A DNA stretch of 64,000 nucleotides from Anaerolineaceae bacterium. GTDB lineage: Bacteria; Chloroflexota; Anaerolineae; Anaerolineales; Anaerolineaceae. The DNA lies in the NCBI GenBank assembly GCA_029975475.1, contig JARKPB010000008.1:248001-312000 (forward strand), written 5' to 3'. The notes beneath the pieces were generated by a model. That model saw nothing but the letters and a program-made list of their open reading frames with translations, ran no database searches and had not been told where the DNA came from. Of this stretch, positions 51,691 to 60,544 are shown piece by piece; positions within the stretch are counted from its first letter, which is position 1, and each line of letters opens with the position of its first letter. The translations under genes were made by a program, and so were the position numbers.

Positions 51691-52052
51691 GATTCGATAT
51701 CTCGACGGTTTAAACCATAGACCGCATAAGCAGGCAGCACAATCATGATCCCGGTATTGGGGCTGTCCAGCGGCCCGGTGATCGCCTCGGTTGCCATGCG
51801 GATGCGTTCCACCATGTCTTCACCATCCACGACGGTAAAGAGCGTCCGGTTGGTATCCTGAACGTGTTCCATGATATCTTCCAGACTCGGAATAAGCGGC
51901 AGGTCTTCAGCCAGCCCCCCGCGGTGGCGCAGCCGCGCCATACCGGTGCTGGGCAGGATGGTTACCCCTTTAACTCCGCTTTCCTCCCAGGCGCTTAAGA
52001 GCGGATCCAGTGCGGCGGTATTATGCAGTACCATCAAAACCAGGTAATTCAT
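51687..52052 (-). CDS. P-II-like (GlnB-fold) protein
   Basis: 121 aa. The beta-alpha-beta start MNYLVLMVLHNTAALDPLLSAWEESGVKGVTIL with a second strand TLFTVVDGEDMVERIRMATEAI and 'NTGIMIVLPAYAVYGL' is the ferredoxin-like trimer fold of P-II-related regulators. No uridylylation Tyr loop is seen, so it is not a nitrogen P-II. It overlaps both neighbours by 4 bp. A role as ligand-responsive partner of the antiporter is inferred from context. Confidence 0.75.
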   Translation of the reverse strand: MNYLVLMVLHNTAALDPLLSAWEESGVKGVTILPSTGMARLRHRGGLAEDLPLIPSLEDIMEHVQDTNRTLFTVVDGEDMVERIRMATEAITGPLDSPNTGIMIVLPAYAVYGLNRRDIES

Positions 52053-53269
52053 TCAACCTCCGAGATTCGTTGAGGCGGTTGGGGTTTGGAAGAACGAAGC
52101 GACGCGCGCAACATTGGCGGAGTGATCAGCGTTGAGATCAACACAACTCCGATAATTATCCCAAAAATTTCATTAGACAACAGTCCCTGATCCAGGCCAA
52201 CTTTGGCAACAATCAGCCCCACTTCGCCGCGAGATACCATGCCAATCCCGATCTGCAGGGATTCGCGCCAGCTCAAGCGCCCCAGTCTGGCGCCCAATCC
52301 CGCGCCGAGGATCTTTCCCAGAACGGCGACCAGACCCAGGCCAGCCAGCAGCCACAGGCTGGAGAGATTGAAACTGCCCAGATCAACGCTCAAACCAATA
52401 TTGACGAAGAAGATGGGGACAAAAAAAGCGTACCCCAGCGACCGAAACCCCGGATCAATAATAGATTTTTCCGGCGTGCGCGAGAAGAATAAGCCGGCCA
52501 TAAATGTTCCCGTGATGGCTGCCATACCGCCGAGCATTTCAGCGCTGATGCCGTAGACAATCATAATGATTAATGCCAGGGTGGTGCTGCCCTGACTGAT
52601 CGGCAGGCGGCTGACCCGCCGCGATACTGCGGGGAGCACGAAAAAGCCAAATGCGGCGGAAAGGTTGAGGAACAACACCATCTTCACCAGCACAACCGCC
52701 ACAGCGCCCAGGCCGCTGCCTCCTCCTTCAATCGCCAGGAAGGTAGAGAGCAGTAAAATGACCAGGATATCGTCAAAAACCGCTGCTCCCAGCAGCCCGA
52801 GACCGATTCGGCTGCGCAGAACTTTTAATTCCATCAAAACCTGGGCTGAAATGCTCACGCTGGTCGCGCCGAGAGTCAAACCGAGGAAAATCGCGTGATT
52901 GACGGGCATTCTGGTCAGAATGCCGGCGAAAAATCCCAGACCAACCGGCATCAGCACGCCCAGCGTACCCGCATAGGCGGCCACCCGCGTGTTTTGCCGC
53001 AAATCGGACATGTGCAGTTCCAGACCGGCCAGGAACATCAGCAAGAGGACGCCCAGCTCGCCAATCTCCGCGATGATTTCAGGCAGGTGAAGATCGGTGA
53101 TGAAGTTGAGGTGCGTCAGATCAATCAGAGTCGGGCCGAGGACAATCCCGACGATTAATTCGCCCAGTACCGAAGGTTGGCCGATGAGCGTGCTCAAATA
53201 CCCGGCGGTTTTTGCCGTGATGAGAATAATTCCGATGACCAGAGCAAGTTGAAGAAAAGGTGTCAGCAT
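52049..53269 (-). CDS. CPA2-type cation:proton antiporter
   Basis: 406 aa, 12-13 hydrophobic helices. Seen: 'AGYLSTLIGQPSVLGELIVGIVLGPTL' start, ELGVLLLMFLAGLELHMSDL, 'GLTLGATSVSISAQVLMEL' and GLLGAAVFDDILVILLLS, where the adjacent Asp pair in FDD corresponds to the transport site of KefB/NapA-type antiporters; MVSRGEVGLIVA follows. There is no RCK/TrkA-N domain, unlike KefB. ATG 53269 is preferred; TTG 53278 is an in-frame alternative. It is the first gene of the antiporter/P-II-like/DUF1786 operon. Ion (K+ or Na+) is uncertain. Confidence 0.87.
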   Translation of the reverse strand: MLTPFLQLALVIGIILITAKTAGYLSTLIGQPSVLGELIVGIVLGPTLIDLTHLNFITDLHLPEIIAEIGELGVLLLMFLAGLELHMSDLRQNTRVAAYAGTLGVLMPVGLGFFAGILTRMPVNHAIFLGLTLGATSVSISAQVLMELKVLRSRIGLGLLGAAVFDDILVILLLSTFLAIEGGGSGLGAVAVVLVKMVLFLNLSAAFGFFVLPAVSRRVSRLPISQGSTTLALIIMIVYGISAEMLGGMAAITGTFMAGLFFSRTPEKSIIDPGFRSLGYAFFVPIFFVNIGLSVDLGSFNLSSLWLLAGLGLVAVLGKILGAGLGARLGRLSWRESLQIGIGMVSRGEVGLIVAKVGLDQGLLSNEIFGIIIGVVLISTLITPPMLRASLRSSKPQPPQRISEVE

Positions 53270-53361
53270 GGCAGCCAATCCGGACAGCGATGAAAAATGA
53301 CAGGATGGATGTCAAAGTTTACCATAAAAATATTCACTGTCAGATGGCCGCCCTGTTCGAG

Positions 53362-53367
53362 TATACT
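53362..53367 (+). promoter_or_regulatory. -10 element of mutase/epimerase operon
   Basis: TATACT, 28 nt before ATG 53396. The leader contains GGAGAGGG. Confidence 0.5.
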
Positions 53368-53395
53368 TGTGTTAATCTTCACTGGAGAGGGACCT

Positions 53396-55045
53396 ATGAG
53401 ATTTGAGGCTGAGAAGAATCAGTGGGAAGAGAAAATCTTAAACCCCGCGATTAAGAAAAACCCCGAACGAAAGGCGGAATTTAAAACCCCATCGGGTATC
53501 CCGGTACCCCGCGTCGCCCTGCCGGGTGAAACGGATTATCTTGAAGATCTTGGTTTCCCGGGGGAATATCCCTTTACCCGCGGCGTCCAGCCCACGATGT
53601 ACCGCGGCCGTTTCTGGACCATGCGCCAGTACGCCGGTTTCGCCACCGCGGAAGAATCCAACCGCCGTTACCGGTATTTACTGGAGCAGGGGCAGACCGG
53701 TCTGTCGGTCGCCTTTGACTTGCCCACCCAGATCGGTTACGACGCGGATGACCCGATGGCAGCGGGCGAGGTTGGCAAAGTCGGCGTTTCAATTTCCTCT
53801 TTGCGAGATATGGAAACCCTCTTTCAAGGTATCCCGCTGGATAAGGTCAGCACCAGTATGACCATCAACGCTCCGGCCGCGGTGCTGCTGGCGATGTATA
53901 TCGCGGTCGCCCGCCGGCAGGGCGTTGAAGAGAAAAATTTGCGCGGCACCATCCAGAATGATATTCTCAAAGAATATGTGGCCCGCGGAACCTATATCTT
54001 CCCCCCCGGGCCTTCGATGCGTCTGATTACCGATATTTTCCAGTACTGCTATCAGAACGTGCCGAACTGGAACACGATCAGCATTTCCGGTTACCATATT
54101 CGCGAAGCTGGTTCAACCGCGGTGCAAGAAGTGGCTTTTACCCTGGCAGATGCGATCGCCTACGTTGAAACGGCGGTCAAGGCGGGCTTGAAGGTGGATG
54201 AATTCGCCCCTCAACTCAGCTTTTTCTTCAACGCGCACAACAATCTGTTTGAGGAAGTGGCAAAATTCCGCGCTGCCCGCCGCCTGTGGGCTGAAATCAT
54301 GCGCGATCGCTTCCAAGCCAAAGACCCGCGCTCGATGATGCTGCGTTTTCACACCCAGACCGCCGGTTCCACGTTGACCGCCCAGCAGCCGGAAAACAAT
54401 ATCGTCCGGGTCGCCCTGCAGGCTCTCAGCGCGGTGTTGGGCGGGACTCAATCGCTGCATACCAACAGCATGGATGAAGCCCTCTGGCTGCCAACTGAAA
54501 AATCGGTGCGCGTGGCGTTGCGCACCCAGCAGGTCATCGCGTATGAATCCGGGGTCGCCGATTCGGTCGATCCGCTGGCCGGGTCTTATCTGGTGGAATA
54601 CCTTACAGATGAAATCACCCGCCAGGCTCGGGATTACATCCAGAAAATTGATGAAATGGGCGGCGCGATGGAAGCGATCGAGCGCGGCTACATTCAGGCG
54701 GAAATTCAGGAAGCCGCCTATCAATATCAAAAAGCGGTTGAAAAGAAAGAACAGGTGGTGGTTGGGGTCAACCAGTTCCAGATCGAAGAAAAGCTTGAAC
54801 TGGAACGCCTCAAAGTCGACCCCAGCATTGAGGAGAACGCGCGAGAGCGGCTGGCGCAGCTGCGTGCCAGCCGGGATGCCGAAAAGGCTGCCGGGTGGCT
54901 GGAAAAGCTGGAAACAGCGGCTCGCGGCAGCGAGAACATCATGCCGGTTTTAATCGGCTGTGTGGAAAATGATCTGACCCTGGGCGAGGTCTGCAATGTG
55001 CTGCGCAAAACCTGGGGCGAATACACCGCCCCGTCCTGGGCTTAG
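53396..55045 (+). CDS. Methylmalonyl-CoA mutase large subunit, catalytic chain without B12 domain
   Basis: 549 aa. Interconverts methylmalonyl-CoA and succinyl-CoA. Seen: [67 protein letters not shown] and '[21 protein letters not shown]', the substrate-binding barrel of the family. The C-terminal cobalamin-binding domain (DxHxxG) is absent, as in archaeal and some bacterial two-subunit mutases; the B12 subunit is not in the window. ATG 53396 has GGAGAGGG upstream. The epimerase follows in the same operon. Confidence 0.93.
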   Translation: MRFEAEKNQWEEKILNPAIKKNPERKAEFKTPSGIPVPRVALPGETDYLEDLGFPGEYPFTRGVQPTMYRGRFWTMRQYAGFATAEESNRRYRYLLEQGQTGLSVAFDLPTQIGYDADDPMAAGEVGKVGVSISSLRDMETLFQGIPLDKVSTSMTINAPAAVLLAMYIAVARRQGVEEKNLRGTIQNDILKEYVARGTYIFPPGPSMRLITDIFQYCYQNVPNWNTISISGYHIREAGSTAVQEVAFTLADAIAYVETAVKAGLKVDEFAPQLSFFFNAHNNLFEEVAKFRAARRLWAEIMRDRFQAKDPRSMMLRFHTQTAGSTLTAQQPENNIVRVALQALSAVLGGTQSLHTNSMDEALWLPTEKSVRVALRTQQVIAYESGVADSVDPLAGSYLVEYLTDEITRQARDYIQKIDEMGGAMEAIERGYIQAEIQEAAYQYQKAVEKKEQVVVGVNQFQIEEKLELERLKVDPSIEENARERLAQLRASRDAEKAAGWLEKLETAARGSENIMPVLIGCVENDLTLGEVCNVLRKTWGEYTAPSWA

Positions 55046-55066
55046 AACGATCAAGGGAGCGAGACA

Positions 55067-55474
55067 ATGGCAAAAATCAAAAAAATCAATCATGTCGCAG
55101 TGGCTGTCGCCGACCTGGATGCTTCGCTGGCTTTCTGGCGGGATGCCATGGGAATCGAGCTGCATCATGTAGAAGATGTGCCCAGCCAAAAAGCCGCGGT
55201 CGCATTTTTACCGGTGGGAGAAAGCGAAGTGGAACTGGTCAAACCGACCAGTGATGATTCTGGACTGGCGAAATTTGTGGCGGAAAAAGGCGGCGGGCTG
55301 CACCACCTCTGTTTTGAAGTGGATCATATTGACGAGATGCTGGAGGAGCTCAAGTCCAAAGGGGTACGCTTGATTGACGAAACCGCCAGAACTCTCCCGG
55401 GCCGCAAGATGGCTTTTGTCCATCCCAAATCTACCGGCGGTGTGCTGGTTGAGCTTTACGAAATTACTGAATAA
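55067..55474 (+). CDS. mce: Methylmalonyl-CoA epimerase
   Basis: 135 aa vicinal-oxygen-chelate fold. Interconverts the (R) and (S) forms of methylmalonyl-CoA. Seen: KKINHVAVAVADLDASLAFW with metal His, ESEVELVKPTSDDS with a Glu ligand, GGGLHHLCFEVDHID with the second His, and 'STGGVLVELYEI' with the last Glu. AAGGGAG precedes the ATG. Next to the mutase, as expected for the propionate route. Confidence 0.95.
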   Translation: MAKIKKINHVAVAVADLDASLAFWRDAMGIELHHVEDVPSQKAAVAFLPVGESEVELVKPTSDDSGLAKFVAEKGGGLHHLCFEVDHIDEMLEELKSKGVRLIDETARTLPGRKMAFVHPKSTGGVLVELYEITE

Positions 55475-55494
55475 TGGCATTCGCTTGAAAACGA

Positions 55495-55523
55495 GAGCGC
55501 CTGGCTTCAGCCAGGCGCTCTTT
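55495..55523 (+). terminator. Strong terminator after mce
   Basis: Perfect 12-bp stem GAGCGCCTGGCT/AGCCAGGCGCTC, 2-nt loop, then TTTGATTTT. Confidence 0.85.
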
Positions 55524-55542
55524 GATTTTGAGCTGGCCCGGT

Positions 55543-56850
55543 TTATACCGCGATCATCCGGGCGTCTTCTGCTTTCGCGTTTTCGATCCCGCGTTCAATG
55601 TTCACCCGGGAAAGGACGAAGATTCCGACCAGGAAGAAAACAACCAGCGAGATGATTGCCAGCCGGCTGTTGCCGGTCATTTGTTTTACCACGGCGAATA
55701 CCAGCGGGCCGATCACCGTGTTGAACTTTTCAGATACGCTGAAAAAGCCGTAGAATTCAGCTGATTTGCTTTTCGGCATCAACTGGCCCATCAAAGAACG
55801 GCTCAAAGCCTGGCTGCCGCCCTGCACCGTGGCCACCGCAACGCCCAGGAGGATAAAATGCCAGTCTTTGGTCATGAAGAAGCCGATGATGGCGATGCCG
55901 GTGTAAACCAGCAGGCTGAGGTAAATCGTCCGTTTAATACCCAGCCGTTTCGGCAGGTTGCCGAACAGGATGGCGAACGGGGCAGCGATGAACTGCACCA
56001 GCAGCAGCGTGCCGATTAACACCAGCGTTCCAAAACCCAGGTCGGTACCCAGGGCTACAGCCATGGTGATGATTGTGCCGATGCCGTTTGAGTAGATAAA
56101 GAAAGCCAGCAGGAAGGTAAAGAGATCGCGGAATTTGCGAATATGCCTTAACGCCTGGAAGAAGCGGGCAAAACCCACCCGGATCACATTGATATTTTCT
56201 TCCCCGGGTTGAATTTTTCGCTGGGGTTCGCGGACGTAGCGGAAAATGGGAATAGAAAAAACCGCCCACCAGACGGCCACGCTGGCCAGGCTCAAACGCA
56301 TCATCAAAGCGGTCGCCTGTTCTTCTGGCATGCCGGGGAGTAATTTGGGACCAAAAAAGATCATGAGGACATTGATTAACAGCAGCAGGCCGCCGCCAAT
56401 ATAGCCCATCGCATAGCCCTTCGAGGAGACAGCATCAATTTCGTCTTCGTTGGCGACGTGGGGCAGTAACGCGTCATAAAAGACCAGCGATCCGGCAAAA
56501 CCGATTGTGCCGGTGATATACAGGATGCAGGCAAGCAGCCAGTCGCCCGGGCGCTGGATCAGGAACATCAGAGCGGTGGAGAGAACACCAATCACAACGA
56601 AAAATGCCATAAATTTCTTTTTTGAGCCGCGAAAATCGGCGATTGAGCCGAGAATCGGGCTGAGCAGGGCGGCGATCAGGCTGCCGATGGCGACCGTGTA
56701 CCCCCACAGCGCCAGTGATTCAGTTGTGGCGATATAGGCGAGGAAATAATTCGGCAGCACAGCCGCCATGACGGTGGTGGCAAAAGCCGAGTTGCCCCAG
56801 TCATACATCGTCCAGGCCCAGATCGCTTTCTTGCGCAGTGCTTCAGACAT
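55543..56850 (-). CDS. UMF1-family MFS transporter
   Basis: 435 aa, 12 hydrophobic helices. Seen: AWTMYDWGNSAFATTVMAAVLP near the start, the UMF1 (vacuole effluxer Atg22-like) hallmark, and ILGSIADFRGSKKKFMAFF, the MFS motif-A loop. Late 'SQALSRSLMGQLMPKSKSAEFYGFF' is also typical. Relatives export amino acids; substrate unknown. ATG 56850 is set by GGAGGTAATC immediately upstream. Convergent to mce; its minus-strand neighbour upstream is not evident. Confidence 0.9.
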   Translation of the reverse strand: MSEALRKKAIWAWTMYDWGNSAFATTVMAAVLPNYFLAYIATTESLALWGYTVAIGSLIAALLSPILGSIADFRGSKKKFMAFFVVIGVLSTALMFLIQRPGDWLLACILYITGTIGFAGSLVFYDALLPHVANEDEIDAVSSKGYAMGYIGGGLLLLINVLMIFFGPKLLPGMPEEQATALMMRLSLASVAVWWAVFSIPIFRYVREPQRKIQPGEENINVIRVGFARFFQALRHIRKFRDLFTFLLAFFIYSNGIGTIITMAVALGTDLGFGTLVLIGTLLLVQFIAAPFAILFGNLPKRLGIKRTIYLSLLVYTGIAIIGFFMTKDWHFILLGVAVATVQGGSQALSRSLMGQLMPKSKSAEFYGFFSVSEKFNTVIGPLVFAVVKQMTGNSRLAIISLVVFFLVGIFVLSRVNIERGIENAKAEDARMIAV

Positions 56851-56903
56851 GATTACCTCCAGTTGTTGCGGATACCCAATACCATCTGATTGTACACAAT
56901 CCA

Positions 56904-56935
56904 TAAAAAAATACCACCGCTTGACGCGGTGGTAT
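56904..56935 (-). terminator. Terminator after the HD-GYP gene
   Basis: Minus strand: stem ATACCACCGC/GCGGTGGTAT (10 bp), 5-nt loop, followed by TTTTTTTATGG. Confidence 0.88.
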
Positions 56936-56947
56936 TCGGGGTAATAT

Positions 56948-59608
56948 TTATGCTTCCATCCAGGAAGGCTCTTCGTTGTTCAGGATTTCGAGGAATTTTT
57001 CAACGATGGCGGGATCAAACTGTTTGCCCGCTTGTTCGCGGATATACCCGCGCGCCTTTTTAGCGGACCATGCTTTTCGGTACGGGCGGTCTGAACGCAG
57101 CGCGTCCCACACGTCTACCAGGCTGAAAATCCGCGCTGCCAGGGGAATGTTTTCCCCGGCCAGCCCGTCGGGATACCCCAGGCCGTCCCAGCGTTCGTGG
57201 TGGCTGCGGGGGATATCCAGGGCGGGTTTGAGATATTCGATGTCCTTGAGTAAATCATAGGCGTAGGTGGTGTGTCTGCGCATGATTTCCCATTCTTCTT
57301 CGGATAAGGGTCCCGGCTTGCTTAATATCGCATCCGGGACGGCCATCTTGCCAATATCGTGAAGCAGAGCGCCGCGGCGGATATGTTCATGCTCGCTCTC
57401 GGGGATACCCATCGCGGTGGCCAGTTGAATGGTCAAATCAATGACGCGCTTACTGTGACCGGCAGTCTCCCGTTCGCGTAATTCCAGCGCGCGGCCCCAT
57501 CCCTCAAGCGTGGCTTCATACGCCTGGGCTAATTCCAGGTGCGTTTTTTCAATCTCCTGGCGGGCGGCTTTTTGTTCGGTGATGTCGACCATCAGGCCCA
57601 GGACATATTCTTGGTCCCGGATCTTCAACAGTTCCAGATAGCGCAGTGATTCGCGCACTTCTCCGGCGCTGTTGCGGTATTGAATTTCAACCTCTCGCAT
57701 CCCTCCTTGCCTGACCAAAGAGCGAACGATTTCTTTGCGCTGACTGGCATCCAGAAAGAGCCCGATTTCGGGGGTGGTCTTGCCCAGGACCTGATCTCGG
57801 GTGTATCCCAGCAGACGACAGAAAGCCTGGTTCACTTCAATGATGACGCTGTCGTTCAACCTCGCGATGCAGATCGGCAGCGGGTTGGTGTCAAAAATTT
57901 TGAAGAATCGCTCTTCGCTTTCAACCAGCGCCTGTTCGGAAAGCTTTCTTTCTTCGATATCTTCGTACAGTCCGTGAATTCCGACCAGCTTGCCGTTGAC
58001 TCGAATGGGGACGCCCATGATGCGCACGGCCACCTTGCTGCCGTCTTTCCTCAGGCGCACCGATTCAAACGAGACAATTTTCCCTTGAATGATCCGTTTG
58101 CTGGATCGTAATCCTTCGTCCATTAATTCGGTTGGGACAAGCACCTGATCGATATTTTGATTGCGAATTTCATCAATTTCATAACCGAAAATCGCGGTAA
58201 AAGCCGGGTTGATTTCCAGAATTCGGCTGTTGTAATCAAGTAAAACCGTCCCAAGCGGTAAATTGTTAAATAACTCGGCGAACATATTTTTCTGGCGGAT
58301 TATTTCCGCCTCATTATTCTTCTGTTCGGTGATATCTTCGGCAATCCCGACCATTCGATAAATCAAACCGCTTTCATCGGTAACCGGAAAGCTTCGCGAA
58401 TGAATCCAGCGCAGCCCTGTGCCGGTCATCACCCGGTATTCTTCATCCATCGGGATGCCCTCCCGCTGCCGGCGGCTGGCCGCCCGCACCCGGTCTCGAT
58501 CCAGGAAGTAGATATTGCTCAGGTAGGCTTCTGCCGATCGATAGATTTCTTCCTGGCTCACCCCGATGAGCGCTTCGCAATGCGGGCTGATGTAAAGCAC
58601 CTGTCCGCTGGCAATGTCGCGGATCCAGAAAACCTCGCGGATGTGTTCCGCCAGCTGGCGGAATTTTCCTTCGCTTTCGCTCAGGCGGTTTACCAGATCC
58701 TCGAGTTCCACGGTCCGGCGGTGTACCTGGCGCTGAAGGATGCGGTTCCATAAAGCCAGACCTGCTCCCGCGAGGACAGCGATACCGACCGCGATGGTCA
58801 GATAGCGCAGGTTTTGAGCAAGATTGCCGTTCGCTGGAACGCCAAACCATTTGTCATCAATCTCACGGTATTCCTGCCTGGAGATTTTGGAAAACCCCCA
58901 TTCGAGGATCAGCAACAAATCGCGATTCCCTTTTATCACCGCCCGGTGAAACTGGCCGGAGTACAAAGGCGATGACTCATTGAATTGGTCTTGCAGATTA
59001 AACTTGTAAAGATAATAGCGGGCCGCGGGCTTATCAACCACCAGGACAATTTCCTGCTGGTCTTTGGCGGCGCGGAAAATCGCTTCGTAACTGGGATAAT
59101 AGCGCAAATCGGTGATCCCGTGCTCTAAAAGGTAGTCCACCGCCGCGTCGCCGGCTTTGACGGCCACCCGAAAACCCTTGAGCGACTCGGCGTCGCGGAT
59201 GCCGGAAATCTTATTGGAAAAATAGATGGGGACGTCAATGGTCGCGTAGGGTTGGGTAAAATCGTAGATTTTTTCGCGCTCAGGCGTTCGGAAGATGGTG
59301 TCAATGACGTCAAATTCACCGGATTGCATGCGTTGAAGCGCCTGACCCCAGTCCATCGCGGTTAAATCAACTTTTATTCCGGTTTTCTTCTCAAAGAGCG
59401 CCCACTGATCGACCAAAATTCCCTGAAGGGTCCCGTCTTCGCTCTTGAAGATGTACGGCGGATAGTTATCATCCAAAACGACCGAAATTTTATCTGGCAG
59501 GCTGAAATCCGGCGCAGGAGTTTCTTCTGACGAACAGCCCCCGGCCAGAAACGCTGCCGCGGCAATCAGGATGATAAAGACAAATATCCGAAACAAGTTG
59601 TTTTTCAT
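56948..59608 (-). CDS. Solute-binding-domain, PAS, HD-GYP signalling protein
   Basis: 886 aa. Lipobox LAGGC (Cys25), then an SBP_bac_3 periplasmic domain (about 45-275; VVLDDNYPPYIF, 'GILVDQWALFEKKTGIKV', 'FDFT-like YDFTQPYATIDVPIYFS'), a transmembrane helix (about 285-305), three PAS domains (about 330-700), then HD-GYP: HSKRVIDLT, LLHDIGKMAVPDAIL and HERWDGLGYPDGLAGENIP, all catalytic residues intact. HD-GYP enzymes hydrolyse c-di-GMP. It would sense an amino-acid-like ligand outside and degrade c-di-GMP inside. ATG 59608; TATAGT lies 10 nt upstream. Confidence 0.9.
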   Translation of the reverse strand: MKNNLFRIFVFIILIAAAAFLAGGCSSEETPAPDFSLPDKISVVLDDNYPPYIFKSEDGTLQGILVDQWALFEKKTGIKVDLTAMDWGQALQRMQSGEFDVIDTIFRTPEREKIYDFTQPYATIDVPIYFSNKISGIRDAESLKGFRVAVKAGDAAVDYLLEHGITDLRYYPSYEAIFRAAKDQQEIVLVVDKPAARYYLYKFNLQDQFNESSPLYSGQFHRAVIKGNRDLLLILEWGFSKISRQEYREIDDKWFGVPANGNLAQNLRYLTIAVGIAVLAGAGLALWNRILQRQVHRRTVELEDLVNRLSESEGKFRQLAEHIREVFWIRDIASGQVLYISPHCEALIGVSQEEIYRSAEAYLSNIYFLDRDRVRAASRRQREGIPMDEEYRVMTGTGLRWIHSRSFPVTDESGLIYRMVGIAEDITEQKNNEAEIIRQKNMFAELFNNLPLGTVLLDYNSRILEINPAFTAIFGYEIDEIRNQNIDQVLVPTELMDEGLRSSKRIIQGKIVSFESVRLRKDGSKVAVRIMGVPIRVNGKLVGIHGLYEDIEERKLSEQALVESEERFFKIFDTNPLPICIARLNDSVIIEVNQAFCRLLGYTRDQVLGKTTPEIGLFLDASQRKEIVRSLVRQGGMREVEIQYRNSAGEVRESLRYLELLKIRDQEYVLGLMVDITEQKAARQEIEKTHLELAQAYEATLEGWGRALELRERETAGHSKRVIDLTIQLATAMGIPESEHEHIRRGALLHDIGKMAVPDAILSKPGPLSEEEWEIMRRHTTYAYDLLKDIEYLKPALDIPRSHHERWDGLGYPDGLAGENIPLAARIFSLVDVWDALRSDRPYRKAWSAKKARGYIREQAGKQFDPAIVEKFLEILNNEEPSWMEA

Positions 59609-59618
59609 TGATATCCAC

Positions 59619-59624
59619 ACTATA
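59619..59624 (-). promoter_or_regulatory. -10 element of the HD-GYP gene
   Basis: Minus strand TATAGT, 10 nt before ATG 59608; no ribosome site is seen between. Near-leaderless. Confidence 0.5.
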
Positions 59625-59676
59625 ACACAGCCGGTAGATGATTATCCTTCCAGCTCCTTTACAAAATCAAGCCGAA

Positions 59677-59701
59677 CGGCCCCGCAGATTCCGCGGGGCC
59701 G
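59677..59701 (-). terminator. Terminator after sugar ABC operon
   Basis: Perfect 9-bp stem CGGCCCCGC/GCGGGGCCG, 7-nt loop. The minus strand continues with TTCGGCTTGATTTTGT. Confidence 0.7.
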
Positions 59702-59725
59702 CCCTTAAAGGAAGAGAAAGGAGAA

Positions 59726-60544
59726 TTAACCCTTGAGCGATCCGGCCATCAAGCCGCGCAGGAAGTAACGGCCGAGGAAGATATACACCAGCAAGGTTGG
59801 AAGCGCGGCGATCAATGAACCGGCCATCTGAACGTTCCAGGCGATAATCTGGCTCCCGGCCATGTTGTTAAGCGCAACCGTGATGGGCCAGTTGGATGAT
59901 CCGGTTAATACCACCGCGAATAGAAAGTCGTTCCATGCCTGTGTGAATTGCCAGATAAGGACGACTACAAAGCTGGGCAGCGAAATCGGCAGTAAGATGG
60001 AACGGTAGATCTGCATCATGCCCGCCCCGTCAATTCTGGCGGCTTCGACCAGCTCTTTGGGGATGCTGGCGTAGTAATTGCGAAACGTCAGCGTCGTGAT
60101 CGGGATGCCGTAGACCACGTGGGTCAGCACCAGACCGGGCAGGCTGCCGTACAACCCGATGCGGTTCATAAACTCGACCAGGGGGATAAGGATCGACTGA
60201 TAGGGGATAAACATCCCGAACAAAATCAGGGGGAAGATGGTATCCGCCCCGCGGAATTTCCACTTCGCCAGCACATAGCCGTTCAGCGAGCCCAAAATGG
60301 ATGAGATGATCGCGGCCGGGATGACCACATTCAGGCTGTTCCACAGGTGCGGGGCGAGTTTCTCATATGCGGCGATGAAGTTATCAAAATGGATCCCGCT
60401 GGGCAGATTCCACATCGTTTTAAGATTCACTTCATCAAAGGCTTTAAACCCGGTCGCCAGCATGACATACATCGGGATCAGGTAGAAAGCTGCCATGAGC
60501 AGCAGCGGAATATAAAAGAGATAGCGGGAACGTTTGCGGCTCAT
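59726..60544 (-). CDS. Carbohydrate ABC transporter permease (MalG-type)
   Basis: 272 aa, six hydrophobic helices. The EAA loop reads 'ELVEAARIDGAGMMQIYRSIL' followed by PISLPS, the contact point with the ATPase. Partner of the MalF-type permease; its start overlaps the latter's stop (ATGA). The gene for the ATP-binding subunit is not in the window, so a shared MsmX-like ATPase elsewhere is likely. Confidence 0.92.
   Translation of the reverse strand: MSRKRSRYLFYIPLLLMAAFYLIPMYVMLATGFKAFDEVNLKTMWNLPSGIHFDNFIAAYEKLAPHLWNSLNVVIPAAIISSILGSLNGYVLAKWKFRGADTIFPLILFGMFIPYQSILIPLVEFMNRIGLYGSLPGLVLTHVVYGIPITTLTFRNYYASIPKELVEAARIDGAGMMQIYRSILLPISLPSFVVVLIWQFTQAWNDFLFAVVLTGSSNWPITVALNNMAGSQIIAWNVQMAGSLIAALPTLLVYIFLGRYFLRGLMAGSLKG

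Noticed and set aside
54113-54730. 205-codon antisense frame within the mutase gene
   Set aside because: Shadow of a strongly supported gene; no ribosome site or recognisable motif.
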